Assembly (NCBI GenBank): GCA_020719945.1
Contig: DYPL01000023.1
Location: 1 to 35,535 of the forward strand
Reading direction: 5' to 3'
Length of the DNA: 35,535 nt
Origin: Turneriella parva
GTDB lineage: Bacteria; Spirochaetota; Leptospiria; Turneriellales; Turneriellaceae
The translations under genes and the position numbers were made by a program. A model generated the notes under the pieces. That model saw only the letters and a list, made by a program, of their open reading frames with translations, was not told the DNA's origin and made no database searches. Of the stretch, positions 18,000 through 26,465 are shown piece after piece; position 1 is the stretch's first letter; each line of letters starts with the position of its first letter.

Positions 18000-18905
18000 A
18001 TGAAAAAGCAAAAACAAAAGCAAATGATCCTTATCGTATTCATGATCGTTACAGGTACGTTTTCCTGCGGAAAAATTCCTGTCTCCCAGAATAGACCAAC
18101 ATCGACTCTCGGACAGGCGTATGCCATGAATCGCTCCATTCTGCAAAACGGAATTCGTGAAATCTTTTATCGTTCGCTCGTTTCCCGTGGCGTATTGACG
18201 GGGCAGAACACTCTCAATGTTTTCGATTTTGACCATACTCTGGCGAATACCACTACGGCTGTTCCCGTGTACCAGTCCCAGGATCCCGATAAAAAAATTC
18301 TGCGCACCATTGACTCCAAGTGCATGGTGTATGACAAAAAAAATGAGTCCGCTGATTTTTCTGTGTTTGAGAAAGAAGACACGCTCGCCTTTGCGCCAAT
18401 TCTGGAAAGCGTGGTTAGATTTGAAAAATATATTAACGATCCCGAACAAAGTGCGTATGTGATTACAGCCCGCAGTGCGGCCCGCACGTACACGGCGGTC
18501 TATGAGTTCTTATGGAAACATGCAGAATTGCCCGACGGAGTGATTGCCGTCAACTCGGCTTCCATGCAGGAGCGGGTGTGGAGTCGCATCGCGCTGCCAC
18601 AGGGCTGGAGCCGTCTGCCGTCTGGTGCCGATAAGCCGTTATTGATTGCTGCTCTTCTGGAGCTCTCTTCTCCATCGGGCGAAGTGAAAACGGTTCGTTA
18701 TTTTGAAGATACGGATAAATATTTTAATACGGGTGCAGAGTTTCTTGCAGAGCGCTTTCCCGGTGTACGCTTTGAATTCTATGATTATGTAAGAGACAAA
18801 AATACGTTTACCGAAATGCTTGCGCTCGTGATCGAAAACGGTAAAATTCTCCCGCAGAATGGATTTGTTTATCCATCTTACGACAGTGGGGATTGTCCTA
18901 AATAA
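18000..18905 (+). CDS. Lipoprotein with a HAD-superfamily phosphatase domain
   Basis: A 301-residue protein with a signal peptide and lipobox VTGTFSC (Cys23). HAD motif I is FDFDHTLA with Asp76, Asp78 and Thr80; motif II is YVITARS with Thr156; Lys212 is a candidate motif III residue; motif IV is the acidic YFEDTDKYF (Glu236, Asp237, Asp239). All catalytic positions appear present, so it is probably an active exported phosphatase. It has a long insertion between motifs I and II. AGAGG precedes the ATG by a few bases. It ends 4 nt before the convergent GH18 gene. The substrate is unknown. Confidence 0.78.
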   Translation: MKKQKQKQMILIVFMIVTGTFSCGKIPVSQNRPTSTLGQAYAMNRSILQNGIREIFYRSLVSRGVLTGQNTLNVFDFDHTLANTTTAVPVYQSQDPDKKILRTIDSKCMVYDKKNESADFSVFEKEDTLAFAPILESVVRFEKYINDPEQSAYVITARSAARTYTAVYEFLWKHAELPDGVIAVNSASMQERVWSRIALPQGWSRLPSGADKPLLIAALLELSSPSGEVKTVRYFEDTDKYFNTGAEFLAERFPGVRFEFYDYVRDKNTFTEMLALVIENGKILPQNGFVYPSYDSGDCPK

Positions 18906-18909
18906 TTCC

Positions 18910-20166
18910 TTACATTTTACCAGCGGGGATTCCGGAATAGATTTTTTCGAGAGTCCCCTGGATTTTAGGATCGTTATCTCTTGTGAGTTGCCAGAACGAA
19001 AATCCGCCAATGTTGTATTTCTGTAGAATCTGTATTTTTTCTGAGAATGCTTTATTGTTCATGTAAAAAGCCAGATGGTCGCAGCCATTTTTTCTGTACC
19101 AGATCGATGGATCATCGTATAGTTCGTCCGCATGGATAGACGCGAAGGGAGTAAGATGTTTCCAGGTGGATGCAGAGGGATGATTGCTCAGCATTTTAGA
19201 AACGGATGTAGGTTGTTCCACCTGCCCCAAATGGCTTAACCGGCTAGCGTCCGAGTAATACACGGATGTAACGGGTACACTGCAGTTGAGCGACCAGTCG
19301 TAACCATATGTAGGAATGGCCATAAAAATTTTATGGGCCGGAATTTTGTCACGGGCATACAATAGAATATCCTCAATCCAGGATGATGGCGCCTGGGGGC
19401 CCGGGCCCGGGTTCTTATATTTCCGTGGATGTTTTTCGTAAGCCATTATTTTAATCTGGTCTGCATGGCGCCCCAAAAACTCGTAATCGTGGGCGAGTGG
19501 GCCTCTCCAGGTTTCGCGAAAATCGACACTGGTTTTACTGCCGGAGCATTCTACCGCTTTGGCTATGTTCACGCCTTCGCTGTTTTGAGCGTATGTTTTG
19601 GGATGAACAGAAACAGATAGAATTTTTCCTTCCTTCCGAAGTTCAGCAGAGATTCTTTTAATAAATTGATTAAAAGAATCTTTCTGGCTGCACTCCATTC
19701 CCTCGTAATCAATGTCGATACCGTCGTATCCGTATTCCCGTATTTCTGACAGTATCGTGCGTATATGAAACTCCATGACAGCCGGATTAGAATGGTAGCC
19801 AATGACCGCGTTTATCTTCTCTGAGTTTGTCTGCCAGCGGAAAATAGTTGGGACAATTAGAATATTCGGGTTGATTTTACGCAAATCTGCCATTCGTTCC
19901 TTTTTCTGTTGTTTGGTCCAAGCAGAGCGAATGCGCCCGTCATTGCTGTTAGATCCATTTAGAGTGTAAATGAAAGGATGTATAATGTGAAAATGCTTTG
20001 CTTGGAGTTTCATCGCTTCGTAGTCAGAAAACCAGGTGGCAGAACGAAAATGGTTTTCTCCTTTTACAGGTGCGGGCTCCTGCTTCTGGTTGGCCGGGAG
20101 CATATATAGCAGAAACGCCGCGAGAAAAAAAGGCAGGGCAAACGGGAACATGGAAGAGGGTTTCAT
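18910..20166 (-). CDS. Exported glycoside hydrolase family 18 protein
   Basis: A 418-residue protein with an N-terminal signal peptide or membrane anchor (about 7-24). The GH18 active-site motif DGxDxDxE is complete at YDGIDIDYE (Asp148, Asp151, Asp153, catalytic acid Glu155). The barrel ends with GGFSFWQLTRDND, typical of the family, and KIMAYEKHP and FMAIPTYGYDW supply later barrel strands. The general layout resembles YaaH/SleL-like N-acetylglucosaminidases acting on peptidoglycan rather than secreted chitinases, but no LysM domain is present. The substrate assignment is inference. The gene is divergent from the 692-residue protein gene with about 90 bp between the starts. Confidence 0.88.
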   Translation of the reverse strand: MKPSSMFPFALPFFLAAFLLYMLPANQKQEPAPVKGENHFRSATWFSDYEAMKLQAKHFHIIHPFIYTLNGSNSNDGRIRSAWTKQQKKERMADLRKINPNILIVPTIFRWQTNSEKINAVIGYHSNPAVMEFHIRTILSEIREYGYDGIDIDYEGMECSQKDSFNQFIKRISAELRKEGKILSVSVHPKTYAQNSEGVNIAKAVECSGSKTSVDFRETWRGPLAHDYEFLGRHADQIKIMAYEKHPRKYKNPGPGPQAPSSWIEDILLYARDKIPAHKIFMAIPTYGYDWSLNCSVPVTSVYYSDASRLSHLGQVEQPTSVSKMLSNHPSASTWKHLTPFASIHADELYDDPSIWYRKNGCDHLAFYMNNKAFSEKIQILQKYNIGGFSFWQLTRDNDPKIQGTLEKIYSGIPAGKM

Positions 20167-20255
20167 TCTGGTACATTATCGAAATATATTCTCGCCAAGT
20201 GTATCCTGCCTATAAAAAATATTTGTTCGCATATTTCCAGAATTTATCTGGTCCT

Positions 20256-22334
20256 ATGGCTATGGCGTTTTCTGAAGCTACTTTTCCCGTTCCGTATTAT
20301 GCATTTTTCACAGAAAACGAAATCAGTAAAATGCTCAACAGCTTTGGCATCCAGGATAAAGATGAACACCAGTTGTTTGGACTCATCTGCCGGTACATGG
20401 CCCGTGAGGGTTCTCCCGTTATCGATTCTGATGATTTCATATTAGACTCTGTTCAGTGGGCAGAGCTCAACAACATGCACAGACTGCGCCATCCCCAGAA
20501 TCTGCGCAGACTCTACGAGCAGATTCTCCTGCGGTTGTCAGAAAAAAAACTCTGCGATTTGCGCAGCCAGTCTGGAGAAGTGAAAAAAATTGTATGGCTG
20601 GAACCGCAAACAGAACAGCTGAATGCGATTTATCTGCAAATGCAGAACGATGCATCGGTTCCCTTTCCAGACGATACAAATCTTACTCTTCCCGTTCCGG
20701 AAAAAACTCTGGTTGTAACGGGCATCGACGATCTTAGTCTGGAGATGATGCAGAATGCCACGGAACAAAACCGCATACTGCGCATCAATTTTCAGGATTC
20801 TGCAATAGGTTATCTTATTATTCCCGCCAAACATATTCTCAATATCCAGAAACTGGCTCTCAACAAAATGCGCCATTTCCTGTTTCCCGCCGGCGGAAGA
20901 TCGCGCATCATAGACGAGGTGTCCCGCGAGATGCTTGCGATCATGCCCGAGAAAAAAACAAATCCGGAAAAAATAATGAGGGTGCTGCAGGGGCAGGAGA
21001 CAGAGAGTCCGCTCTTTTTTATTAACCTGATGTCCCGCATATCCATTCAGATAAAAAAAGAAAGGGAAGAAAAACACCAGAAACTTCTTGAACAGTCTGT
21101 TCGAATTGTTTATGCTCTCAAAATGGAAGAAGAAAAGCTCCAGAAAGAACAGCATGTCAAAGAAAAAAAAGAAAAGCATATCTCTACTCTATTAAACTCC
21201 ATGAAGCAGACTGGTGGAGTGTGGACGCGCAACGATTTGTATTCAAAAGCGGATTCTCGCGAAATGCCATGGGCCGAAGTCGCCAGTCAGCTGAATGCCG
21301 CTGATTTTCGCTTGCTCTCTTCTGAAATGCTCGACACCTATTCCAAGTCCAGAAGATCAAATGCCGGAGATAATATTTTCCCTGAAATTTATCGACTTTC
21401 CGGAGAAGGGTTTGAAGTATTCATTCACAAAGAAAATTATCACGATGTGTTTCTTCGGGAGCGCGAAAGAATAAGAAAAGAGATGGGAGAATTTTTTATC
21501 ACCCGCTGGTTTGCTCTCATGAAAAAAGGGCGAGAGTCGCCAGAGATGCAGTACGACGATTTTTTTTATAAAGACTCGGAAAAATATCTTTCGCGCCGCT
21601 TTCCTGAGTTTTCTGCCATGCTGGCATATCCCGTTTACCTGTACGATTCCGTTCAAACAAAGGACAGGCCAGATCAATACATGGGAGAACTCAATAAATC
21701 GGTCTTTATGGAAGGGAATTCTTTTGCCTTCCGGGCGGTCCATGTCATACTCGGTCTTTACAGAAAAGATCTGCTCTCTCGAGCGCGTGCCCTGCTGCCC
21801 ATATGGGTTAGATTTCCTTTAATAGCCTGGATCCTGCGCTTGTTTCATTTCAAGGGTGGGAGTGAACTCGATACTTCAGAGAGTGAAGAACTCCAGGAGA
21901 CGCATGCGGTTCAGAAGAGAGGGGATGATTCCGAAAAAATGACCGAGCAGCTGAAAAAAGAACAGGAAGAAGAAAACAAAAAGAAAATGGCCCGCGAATG
22001 GGGGAAGGTAATTGAAATGTTGTCCACCGGTATTGTTGGCGTAGACACAACAGAAGAAAGACTGAAAAAACTCGAGTCAGCGTGGAATATTAAACTGGGA
22101 AATGCGCGGGGTAATATTCGCTCAGAAATTGACGAAGAAATTCTAAGTCGCTCCGATAAAATATTTGCGATGTACCTCAAAATGCCGTCCATTGAACCTG
22201 CGCGGGTAAAACGAGATCTTGATTTCATGGTCGAGAATGTGATTCGCATTGCCGGCGACAATGTGCGCGACCAGAAAAGCCTGCGCGATTATGCGACGCT
22301 GTTGGCCCTGGCACAAATTCGTCGAAAGTTATAG
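20256..22334 (+). CDS. Large coiled-coil protein of unknown function
   Basis: I do not recognise this 692-residue protein. It has no signal peptide. Lys/Glu-rich stretches predicted to be coiled coil lie at about 264-308 (KKEREEKHQKLLEQS and following) and 561-585 (QLKKEQEEENKKK). A hydrophobic patch at about 518-533 (VRFPLIAWILRLFHF) could be a buried or membrane-touching helix. The frame is open 86 codons further upstream, but that part overlaps the divergent GH18 gene and its start region, so ATG 20256 (or 20262) is preferred; no strong ribosome site is visible. The last 27 codons and the stop lie in the first copy of a 115-bp tandem duplication. No function is proposed. Confidence 0.75.
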   Translation: MAMAFSEATFPVPYYAFFTENEISKMLNSFGIQDKDEHQLFGLICRYMAREGSPVIDSDDFILDSVQWAELNNMHRLRHPQNLRRLYEQILLRLSEKKLCDLRSQSGEVKKIVWLEPQTEQLNAIYLQMQNDASVPFPDDTNLTLPVPEKTLVVTGIDDLSLEMMQNATEQNRILRINFQDSAIGYLIIPAKHILNIQKLALNKMRHFLFPAGGRSRIIDEVSREMLAIMPEKKTNPEKIMRVLQGQETESPLFFINLMSRISIQIKKEREEKHQKLLEQSVRIVYALKMEEEKLQKEQHVKEKKEKHISTLLNSMKQTGGVWTRNDLYSKADSREMPWAEVASQLNAADFRLLSSEMLDTYSKSRRSNAGDNIFPEIYRLSGEGFEVFIHKENYHDVFLRERERIRKEMGEFFITRWFALMKKGRESPEMQYDDFFYKDSEKYLSRRFPEFSAMLAYPVYLYDSVQTKDRPDQYMGELNKSVFMEGNSFAFRAVHVILGLYRKDLLSRARALLPIWVRFPLIAWILRLFHFKGGSELDTSESEELQETHAVQKRGDDSEKMTEQLKKEQEEENKKKMAREWGKVIEMLSTGIVGVDTTEERLKKLESAWNIKLGNARGNIRSEIDEEILSRSDKIFAMYLKMPSIEPARVKRDLDFMVENVIRIAGDNVRDQKSLRDYATLLALAQIRRKL

Positions 22335-22479
22335 TAGGGCTTTTGCCTCCGGCTCGCTTCGCGTTGCCGGCGACAATGTGCGCGACCAGAAAAGCCTGCG
22401 CGATTATGCGACGCTGTTGGCCCTGGCACAAATTCGTCGAAAGTTATAGTAGGGCTTTTTGCCTCCGGCTCGCTTCGCG
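22249..22479 (+). repeat. Near-perfect tandem duplication, 115 + 116 bp
   Basis: Copy 1 is 22249-22363 and copy 2 is 22364-22479. They are identical except for one extra T in a T run (four versus five T after AGGGC). The unit covers the last 27 codons and stop of the 692-residue gene plus about 30 bases downstream, ending in GCCTCCGGCTCGCTTCGCG. Copy 1 gives the real gene end; copy 2 is an untranslated duplicate. The near identity suggests a recent event. Confidence 0.97.
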
Positions 22480-22555
22480 TTCACCCTGTGGGTACAAAAC
22501 ACTGAAGCCGCATTTTTTAGATAATCCGGGCATCCCTGATTGCCGATTGTATTCT

Positions 22556-23809
22556 ATGAAGAAAGGCCTTTTCCTTTTCCTGCTTACCGTATCTTTGTTC
22601 GCTAAAAATCCTGTTGCTTATGGCTTTTTTTCGTATAACAATACGCAAACGGTGGAGCTGGAAATTATTGGACAGGTAAAATCAAAAACGTTTTCCATGC
22701 ATGAAAAAAGTTACCGCCTGTTAGATTATGACCTTCGTCCCATGGTACTTACCTCCAGTCTTTTTTCTCCCGAAATGGTGAGACCAGGAGACAAAGTGTA
22801 TATTCTTGAGAAGGATCCAGATCACCAGAGAATCAAAAATGGCCTGATTGTGGCCGAGGCAGAAATATATTCCGTGTTTGATACAGAGTTTCAGGGATGG
22901 ATGCTCCGCGCGAGTGGAAATTTGTCTATGGTTCGCAGCGGTCATTTTGTAGCCGTGGCTAATAGTACGCAGGAAAGACAGGATGCTGTTTTGCTGTATG
23001 CCTCAGCGAAAAGAGAGTTGGTGCGGGGCAACAGATCTCAGGCCATCAGTCTGTTTCGACAGAGTTTGCAGAAAGATCCAGGACAACCAGAAACCTATTT
23101 GCAGCTTGCTCTGCTTTCTGATGGCGGTGCGCGCCATGAAAATATTCGGGAGGCTTGGAAACGGATGACGCGGTTTAGCCAGGCAGAAGACCTTTTGTCT
23201 CTTCCTGGATTGTACGTGCAGGGCGAAATGGAATCCCTGCGCGATAAGGAAGAGCCAGAGCGATTGCGTCGCATGGTGGCTCTTTTAGAAGAGATTCGCG
23301 TGTTCGGGGAAAGAATCCAGCTCTATGAGCAGAGTTTTTCCGGGGACGTGCTTGAAATGCTGCATACGAAGGGATTGCCCGATACAAATTTTCAATACCA
23401 GGCAGGGCGTCTGTATTCTGCCATTCATTCCATTTTGCGGGAAAACAGTGTGCGTACGGTTGTAGACTGGCTCACACCGGTAGAAAGAGAAATTCTTTAC
23501 CGCGATATTTTTCTTCCGTACCGGGCCGAAAAAACCGAACAACCCAAAAAAAGCTGGGATAAGGCATTTCTGTTTGCAGCCATTTATCATTACGAGCTCG
23601 CTCATGAGCTATCCCCCGATTCCGGAGAGGCTGCCCTTTCTATTGTAAGGCTTTCTGTTCGAGAATTAAATTCAGAAATTCCAGAGAACAAGAGAGAATA
23701 CTTTTTAGATCTTTTAGAACATTATGGAAAGCATGTTCTTACTCTACAGAGTAACCCTGATGAAATGCTCTATGTGCGGAATGTCCTGAAAAGATTTAAC
23801 CAGTTCTGA
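22556..23809 (+). CDS. Exported protein with a TPR-like region, function unknown
   Basis: A 417-residue protein starting at ATG 22556 with a clear signal peptide (KKGLFLFLLTVSLFAKNPV). Residues about 20-130 look beta-rich (VELEIIGQVKSKTF, FVAVANSTQE). A TPR-like helix pair follows at about 145-185 (YASAKRELVRGNRSQAISLF, DPGQPETYLQLALL), and the remainder is mainly helical. The frame is open upstream through the duplicated DNA, but that translation is a shadow of the 692-residue gene's tail, so the later start is chosen. It probably works in the periplasm; I do not recognise the family. A strong intrinsic terminator follows it. Confidence 0.75.
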   Translation: MKKGLFLFLLTVSLFAKNPVAYGFFSYNNTQTVELEIIGQVKSKTFSMHEKSYRLLDYDLRPMVLTSSLFSPEMVRPGDKVYILEKDPDHQRIKNGLIVAEAEIYSVFDTEFQGWMLRASGNLSMVRSGHFVAVANSTQERQDAVLLYASAKRELVRGNRSQAISLFRQSLQKDPGQPETYLQLALLSDGGARHENIREAWKRMTRFSQAEDLLSLPGLYVQGEMESLRDKEEPERLRRMVALLEEIRVFGERIQLYEQSFSGDVLEMLHTKGLPDTNFQYQAGRLYSAIHSILRENSVRTVVDWLTPVEREILYRDIFLPYRAEKTEQPKKSWDKAFLFAAIYHYELAHELSPDSGEAALSIVRLSVRELNSEIPENKREYFLDLLEHYGKHVLTLQSNPDEMLYVRNVLKRFNQF

Positions 23810-23844
23810 TATTCGGCTACTCTGTGGGGGCATGCTTTTGTGCT

Positions 23845-23872
23845 CCGGCAAGCAGATAGCCGGTCTTTTTTT
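23845..23872 (+). terminator. Rho-independent terminator
   Basis: A perfect CCGGC/GCCGG stem with a nine-base loop is followed by TCTTTTTTT, 36 bp after the stop of the exported TPR-like gene. It also stands between that gene and the convergent glycosyltransferase pseudogene. Confidence 0.75.
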
Positions 23873-23892
23873 CATCACTCCAGTAACGTCCG

Positions 23893-24378
23893 CTAAAAGC
23901 GCAAATTCAGAATCGTTGCGGCGGTTACGGTACAGTCTATGCAGCGCCGTACCCTTTGTCTATCTATGGCTGGCGTTTCGCTCAACTGGCCGGGATGCCC
24001 GCCGCGTTTGATCGCCAAGGGCTCGGCCAAAAAGCAGACAGGGTTTTCGGGAAGAATCCGAATCCAGTATTCATAGTCTTCTGCCACGCGAAAGGGTCGG
24101 TGCTTTCAAACAGGGAGCGTTCCATGACGATAGAGGAAACGGCAATGAGGCAGCGCTGCACAGAGCGGCGAACAAAGTCACCCCCGGTTTTTGTGAAGTC
24201 GCAAATAGCGAAATCGGGGATCCCGAATGCTCTGCGCAGTGTCTGCAAAATCGTCGCTCCCGTCTTCCACCACTGTGAGGGTGAGATTCGTTAAACGGGA
24301 AGCAAGTACCGATTCTACAGCCTCCAGAGTGAAATCCCTTCGGCAGCAGGTGGGGATAACAACGTCTACGAGACTCAC
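23893..24378 (-). pseudogene. Degraded family 2 glycosyltransferase
   Basis: The first 66 codons from GTG 24378 encode a textbook GT2 N-terminus: MSLVDVVIPTCCRRDFTLEA, then VVEDGSDDF, where the Asp pair begins the nucleotide-sugar site, and RLHKNRG. A stop follows at once. In another frame the next bases read RSVQRCLIAVSSIVMERSLFE, a segment that in intact relatives lies well downstream, so the centre including the catalytic DxD region appears deleted. The frame shifts again before VAEDYEYWIRILPENP and AIKRGGHPGQLSETPAIDRQ, a typical GT2 tail, and the C-terminus is lost. The start overlaps the TPR gene stop (TAGTG), a relic of coupling in the surE-TPR-GT2 chain. It is almost surely inactive. 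Confidence 0.85.
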
Positions 24379-25187
24379 TAGAGCACGGAAAGATGTTCGC
24401 GGATCGTTTTATTGTTGGGAGCCAGACTGAGTGCTTTCTGCAGAGCCTTTTTGGCTGCCACCGCATTGCCCTGTTTTTTGAGCAGCATGCCAAGCGTGTC
24501 GAGATAGGCTGGATTTTCTGGTTCGTGCTTCAGGGCCTTTTTGGCAAGATCTATAGCCGTGTGAAGATCTTTGTTTTTGCGGTAATATATCCAGGCAAGA
24601 GAATTGCAGGCGTTGGCATTGCCGGGTTCCATTTTCAATATTTTTTTCAGAGTTTCTTCGGACTCGGGCAGTTTGTTCTGCTGCTCCTGTGCAAAGGCAA
24701 GCATGTTTAAATATTGCAGATCCGTTGGCTTTTTGCGCAGCGCATCGCGAAGAAAATTTTCTGCTTCGGAATATTTGCGGGTGCGCAGCCAGAGAAGAGG
24801 AACCCATTTGTCAAACTTGACCAGTTTGCCATCGTCGAGATTTTGGAGTTCTGTGGCTATGGCGGCTGCGCGATCATAGTTGCCGGTTTTGTAATGGCAC
24901 ATTGCCTGGTATTGAAGCAGCTCCAGATCTCCCGGGAGGGAAGCATAGGCTTTTTCAAAGAACGTGAGGGCGCGTTCTGCTTGGCCCTGGCGATAGTGCT
25001 TTAGACCTTCTTTGCGGTAATGTGCAATATCTTCTACTTCGCGCAGGCTGAGTTCTTTGACAGGCTTTGCGGAAATTTTGGCCGGCTCTTTGGGAAAATC
25101 ATCTTTGACTTTATCGAGAAGAGCTGCAATAAAATCTTCATTAGTGTTCGGTTGCCATGTTGGCGAGAGTTTTGTAGTCTGTTGCAT
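24378..25187 (-). CDS. Tetratricopeptide repeat protein
   Basis: A 269-residue protein without a signal peptide. TPR units run from about residue 55 to the C-terminus: AHYRKEGLKHYRQGQAERAL, LLQYQAMCHYKTGNYDRAAA, WLRTRKYSEAENFLRDALRK, LNMLAFAQEQQNKLPESEET, NSLAWIYYRKNKDLHTAIDL and LDTLGMLLKKQGNAVAAKKAL. The role is probably protein-protein scaffolding. The ATG at 25187 lies 47 nt inside surE; no other ATG is close, so either the overlap is real or a non-ATG start is used. Its stop overlaps the GTG of the glycosyltransferase pseudogene. No specific function can be given. Confidence 0.85.
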   Translation of the reverse strand: MQQTTKLSPTWQPNTNEDFIAALLDKVKDDFPKEPAKISAKPVKELSLREVEDIAHYRKEGLKHYRQGQAERALTFFEKAYASLPGDLELLQYQAMCHYKTGNYDRAAAIATELQNLDDGKLVKFDKWVPLLWLRTRKYSEAENFLRDALRKKPTDLQYLNMLAFAQEQQNKLPESEETLKKILKMEPGNANACNSLAWIYYRKNKDLHTAIDLAKKALKHEPENPAYLDTLGMLLKKQGNAVAAKKALQKALSLAPNNKTIREHLSVL

Positions 25188-25875
25188 CTATGGTTAAAGG
25201 TGTCACGGAAATCCAGTGGCTGTAAAATGCCTCAAAATCGGTGCCTTCTTCCTCCTCATATCCCAAAAACGAGCCACCGAGGTTGAGAAACCATGCGTTC
25301 TCTCCCCGGTTGTCCCTTGTATATGAGTCTCGGTATTTTCTCGTTCCCAATTTAGTCCATTTTATTCCGTGGATCTCGTCGTGATCCGGATAGTTGATAT
25401 TGACCAGATAGGGTTGATTCAGAGATGCATGCAGCCCCGGAATAAATTCCTTCATAAAGCGGGCTACGGAATGAAAATCGCCATCGGCTGCGAGATGACC
25501 GGAAGAAATCGCAATGCCGGATATTCCATGCACAAAGGCATGCCGGGCGGCTCCGACAGTGCCAGAATAGAAAACATCGGCGCCCATATTGACGCCCTTA
25601 TTGATGCCACTGACGACGAGATCAAAGGGTTTGTGGAAAAATCCGCCATACAGGGCAATGTTCACGCAATCAGCGGGAAAACCCTCCACCATGAGAGTCT
25701 GGTCGTTTTCCTGGTGAACGTAAATATTGTCGTAAATGGTGATGGCGTTAGAGGTACCGCTGCGCTCCCGCGCCGGCGCGGCAACATAGACTTCTGCAAT
25801 TTCGGAAAGTTCTTCGTGAAGAATCGTGAGTCCGGGAAAAAAAAGACCGTCGTCGTTTGTGATGAGAATCCGCAT
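25141..25875 (-). CDS. surE: SurE 5'/3'-nucleotidase
   Basis: A metal-dependent nucleoside monophosphate phosphatase of the stationary-phase survival family. Starting at ATG 25875 gives the classic N-terminus MRILITNDDG, with metal ligands Asp8 and Asp9, and a length of 244 residues, normal for SurE. Further signatures are APARERSGTSNAIT (metal-binding Ser/Asn region), GFPADCVNIAL and DLVVSGINKGVNMG, with YSGTVGAARHAFVHG after it. AGGA lies 7 nt upstream of this ATG; the frame is open 11 codons further but that is not needed. It is divergent from the Nudix gene with a short shared promoter region. Confidence 0.95.
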   Translation of the reverse strand: MRILITNDDGLFFPGLTILHEELSEIAEVYVAAPARERSGTSNAITIYDNIYVHQENDQTLMVEGFPADCVNIALYGGFFHKPFDLVVSGINKGVNMGADVFYSGTVGAARHAFVHGISGIAISSGHLAADGDFHSVARFMKEFIPGLHASLNQPYLVNINYPDHDEIHGIKWTKLGTRKYRDSYTRDNRGENAWFLNLGGSFLGYEEEEGTDFEAFYSHWISVTPLTIDATDYKTLANMATEH

Positions 25876-25948
25876 GAGACATCCTGCGAAAAAGGCATGG
25901 CGGGTCATTCAATTCTTTACGACAGGTTTAAGCTTGTCTAATTGTACC

Positions 25949-26407
25949 ATGAAACTTGCAACGCTCTGCTACATAGAAAAAGACGGAAAAACGCTGATGA
26001 TGCTGCGAAACCGCAAACCCGGGGATATCCACAAAGGCAAATACAATGGTCTTGGTGGAAAGCTGGAGCCGGGTGAATCTCCCGAAGAATGCGTAGTGCG
26101 CGAGGTTTTTGAAGAATCCGGTCTTACCATTGAACCGCACTTTCGAGGCGTTATTACGTTTCCGCTGTTTACTCCGGGCGATGACTGGTATGTGTTTGTA
26201 TACACGGCAGATGATTTTTCGGGTGAGCAGATAGATTCGCCCGAGGGAACGCTGGAATGGGTGCCAACGGAATCTCTTCTGGAGCTCAATCTATGGGAAG
26301 GCGATCAGCATTTTTTGCGGTGGCTTCGCGATGGAAAAAAATTCAGTGCAAAAATAATCTATATAGAAAAAGAACTCAAAGACGTTCAGGTTTCGTTCTG
26401 GAAATAG
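25949..26407 (+). CDS. Nudix hydrolase, MutT-like
   Basis: A 152-residue hydrolase of nucleoside diphosphate derivatives. The Nudix box fits the consensus exactly: Gly37, Glu43, then REVFEESGL at 51-59. The opening MKLATLCYIEKDGKTLMMLR and the substrate-side segment GDIHKGKYNGLGG resemble 8-oxo-dGTP diphosphatases (MutT/MTH1 type), so nucleotide-pool sanitising is likely but not proven. The frame is open 41 codons upstream into surE on the other strand; ATG 25949 gives the normal family start. It is convergent with the ThiF-like gene. Confidence 0.9.
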   Translation: MKLATLCYIEKDGKTLMMLRNRKPGDIHKGKYNGLGGKLEPGESPEECVVREVFEESGLTIEPHFRGVITFPLFTPGDDWYVFVYTADDFSGEQIDSPEGTLEWVPTESLLELNLWEGDQHFLRWLRDGKKFSAKIIYIEKELKDVQVSFWK

Positions 26408-26437
26408 GAGGCCTACGCGGCCAGCGCTTTATTGCAA

Positions 26438-26454
26438 TCCGGCATTTTGCCAGA
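26438..26454 (-). terminator. Weak hairpin between convergent genes
   Basis: On the minus-strand transcript TCTGGCA and TGCCGGA pair over seven positions (one G-U) with an AAA loop, 11 nt after the ThiF-like stop. The tail is not a proper U run, so termination is only possible, not clear. Confidence 0.3.
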
Positions 26455-26465
26455 GGACAAATGAT

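Noticed and set aside
17583-18449. 288-codon minus-strand frame across the two lipoprotein genes
   Set aside because: It is antisense to two well-supported enzymes with complete motifs and reads as a shadow.
19998-20255. 86-codon upstream extension of the 692-residue protein
   Set aside because: It lies antisense to the signal peptide region of the GH18 gene and its composition does not match the rest of the protein.
22343-22555. 71-codon upstream extension of the exported TPR-like protein
   Set aside because: It translates the duplicated tail of the previous gene out of frame; the inner ATG starts a clean signal peptide.
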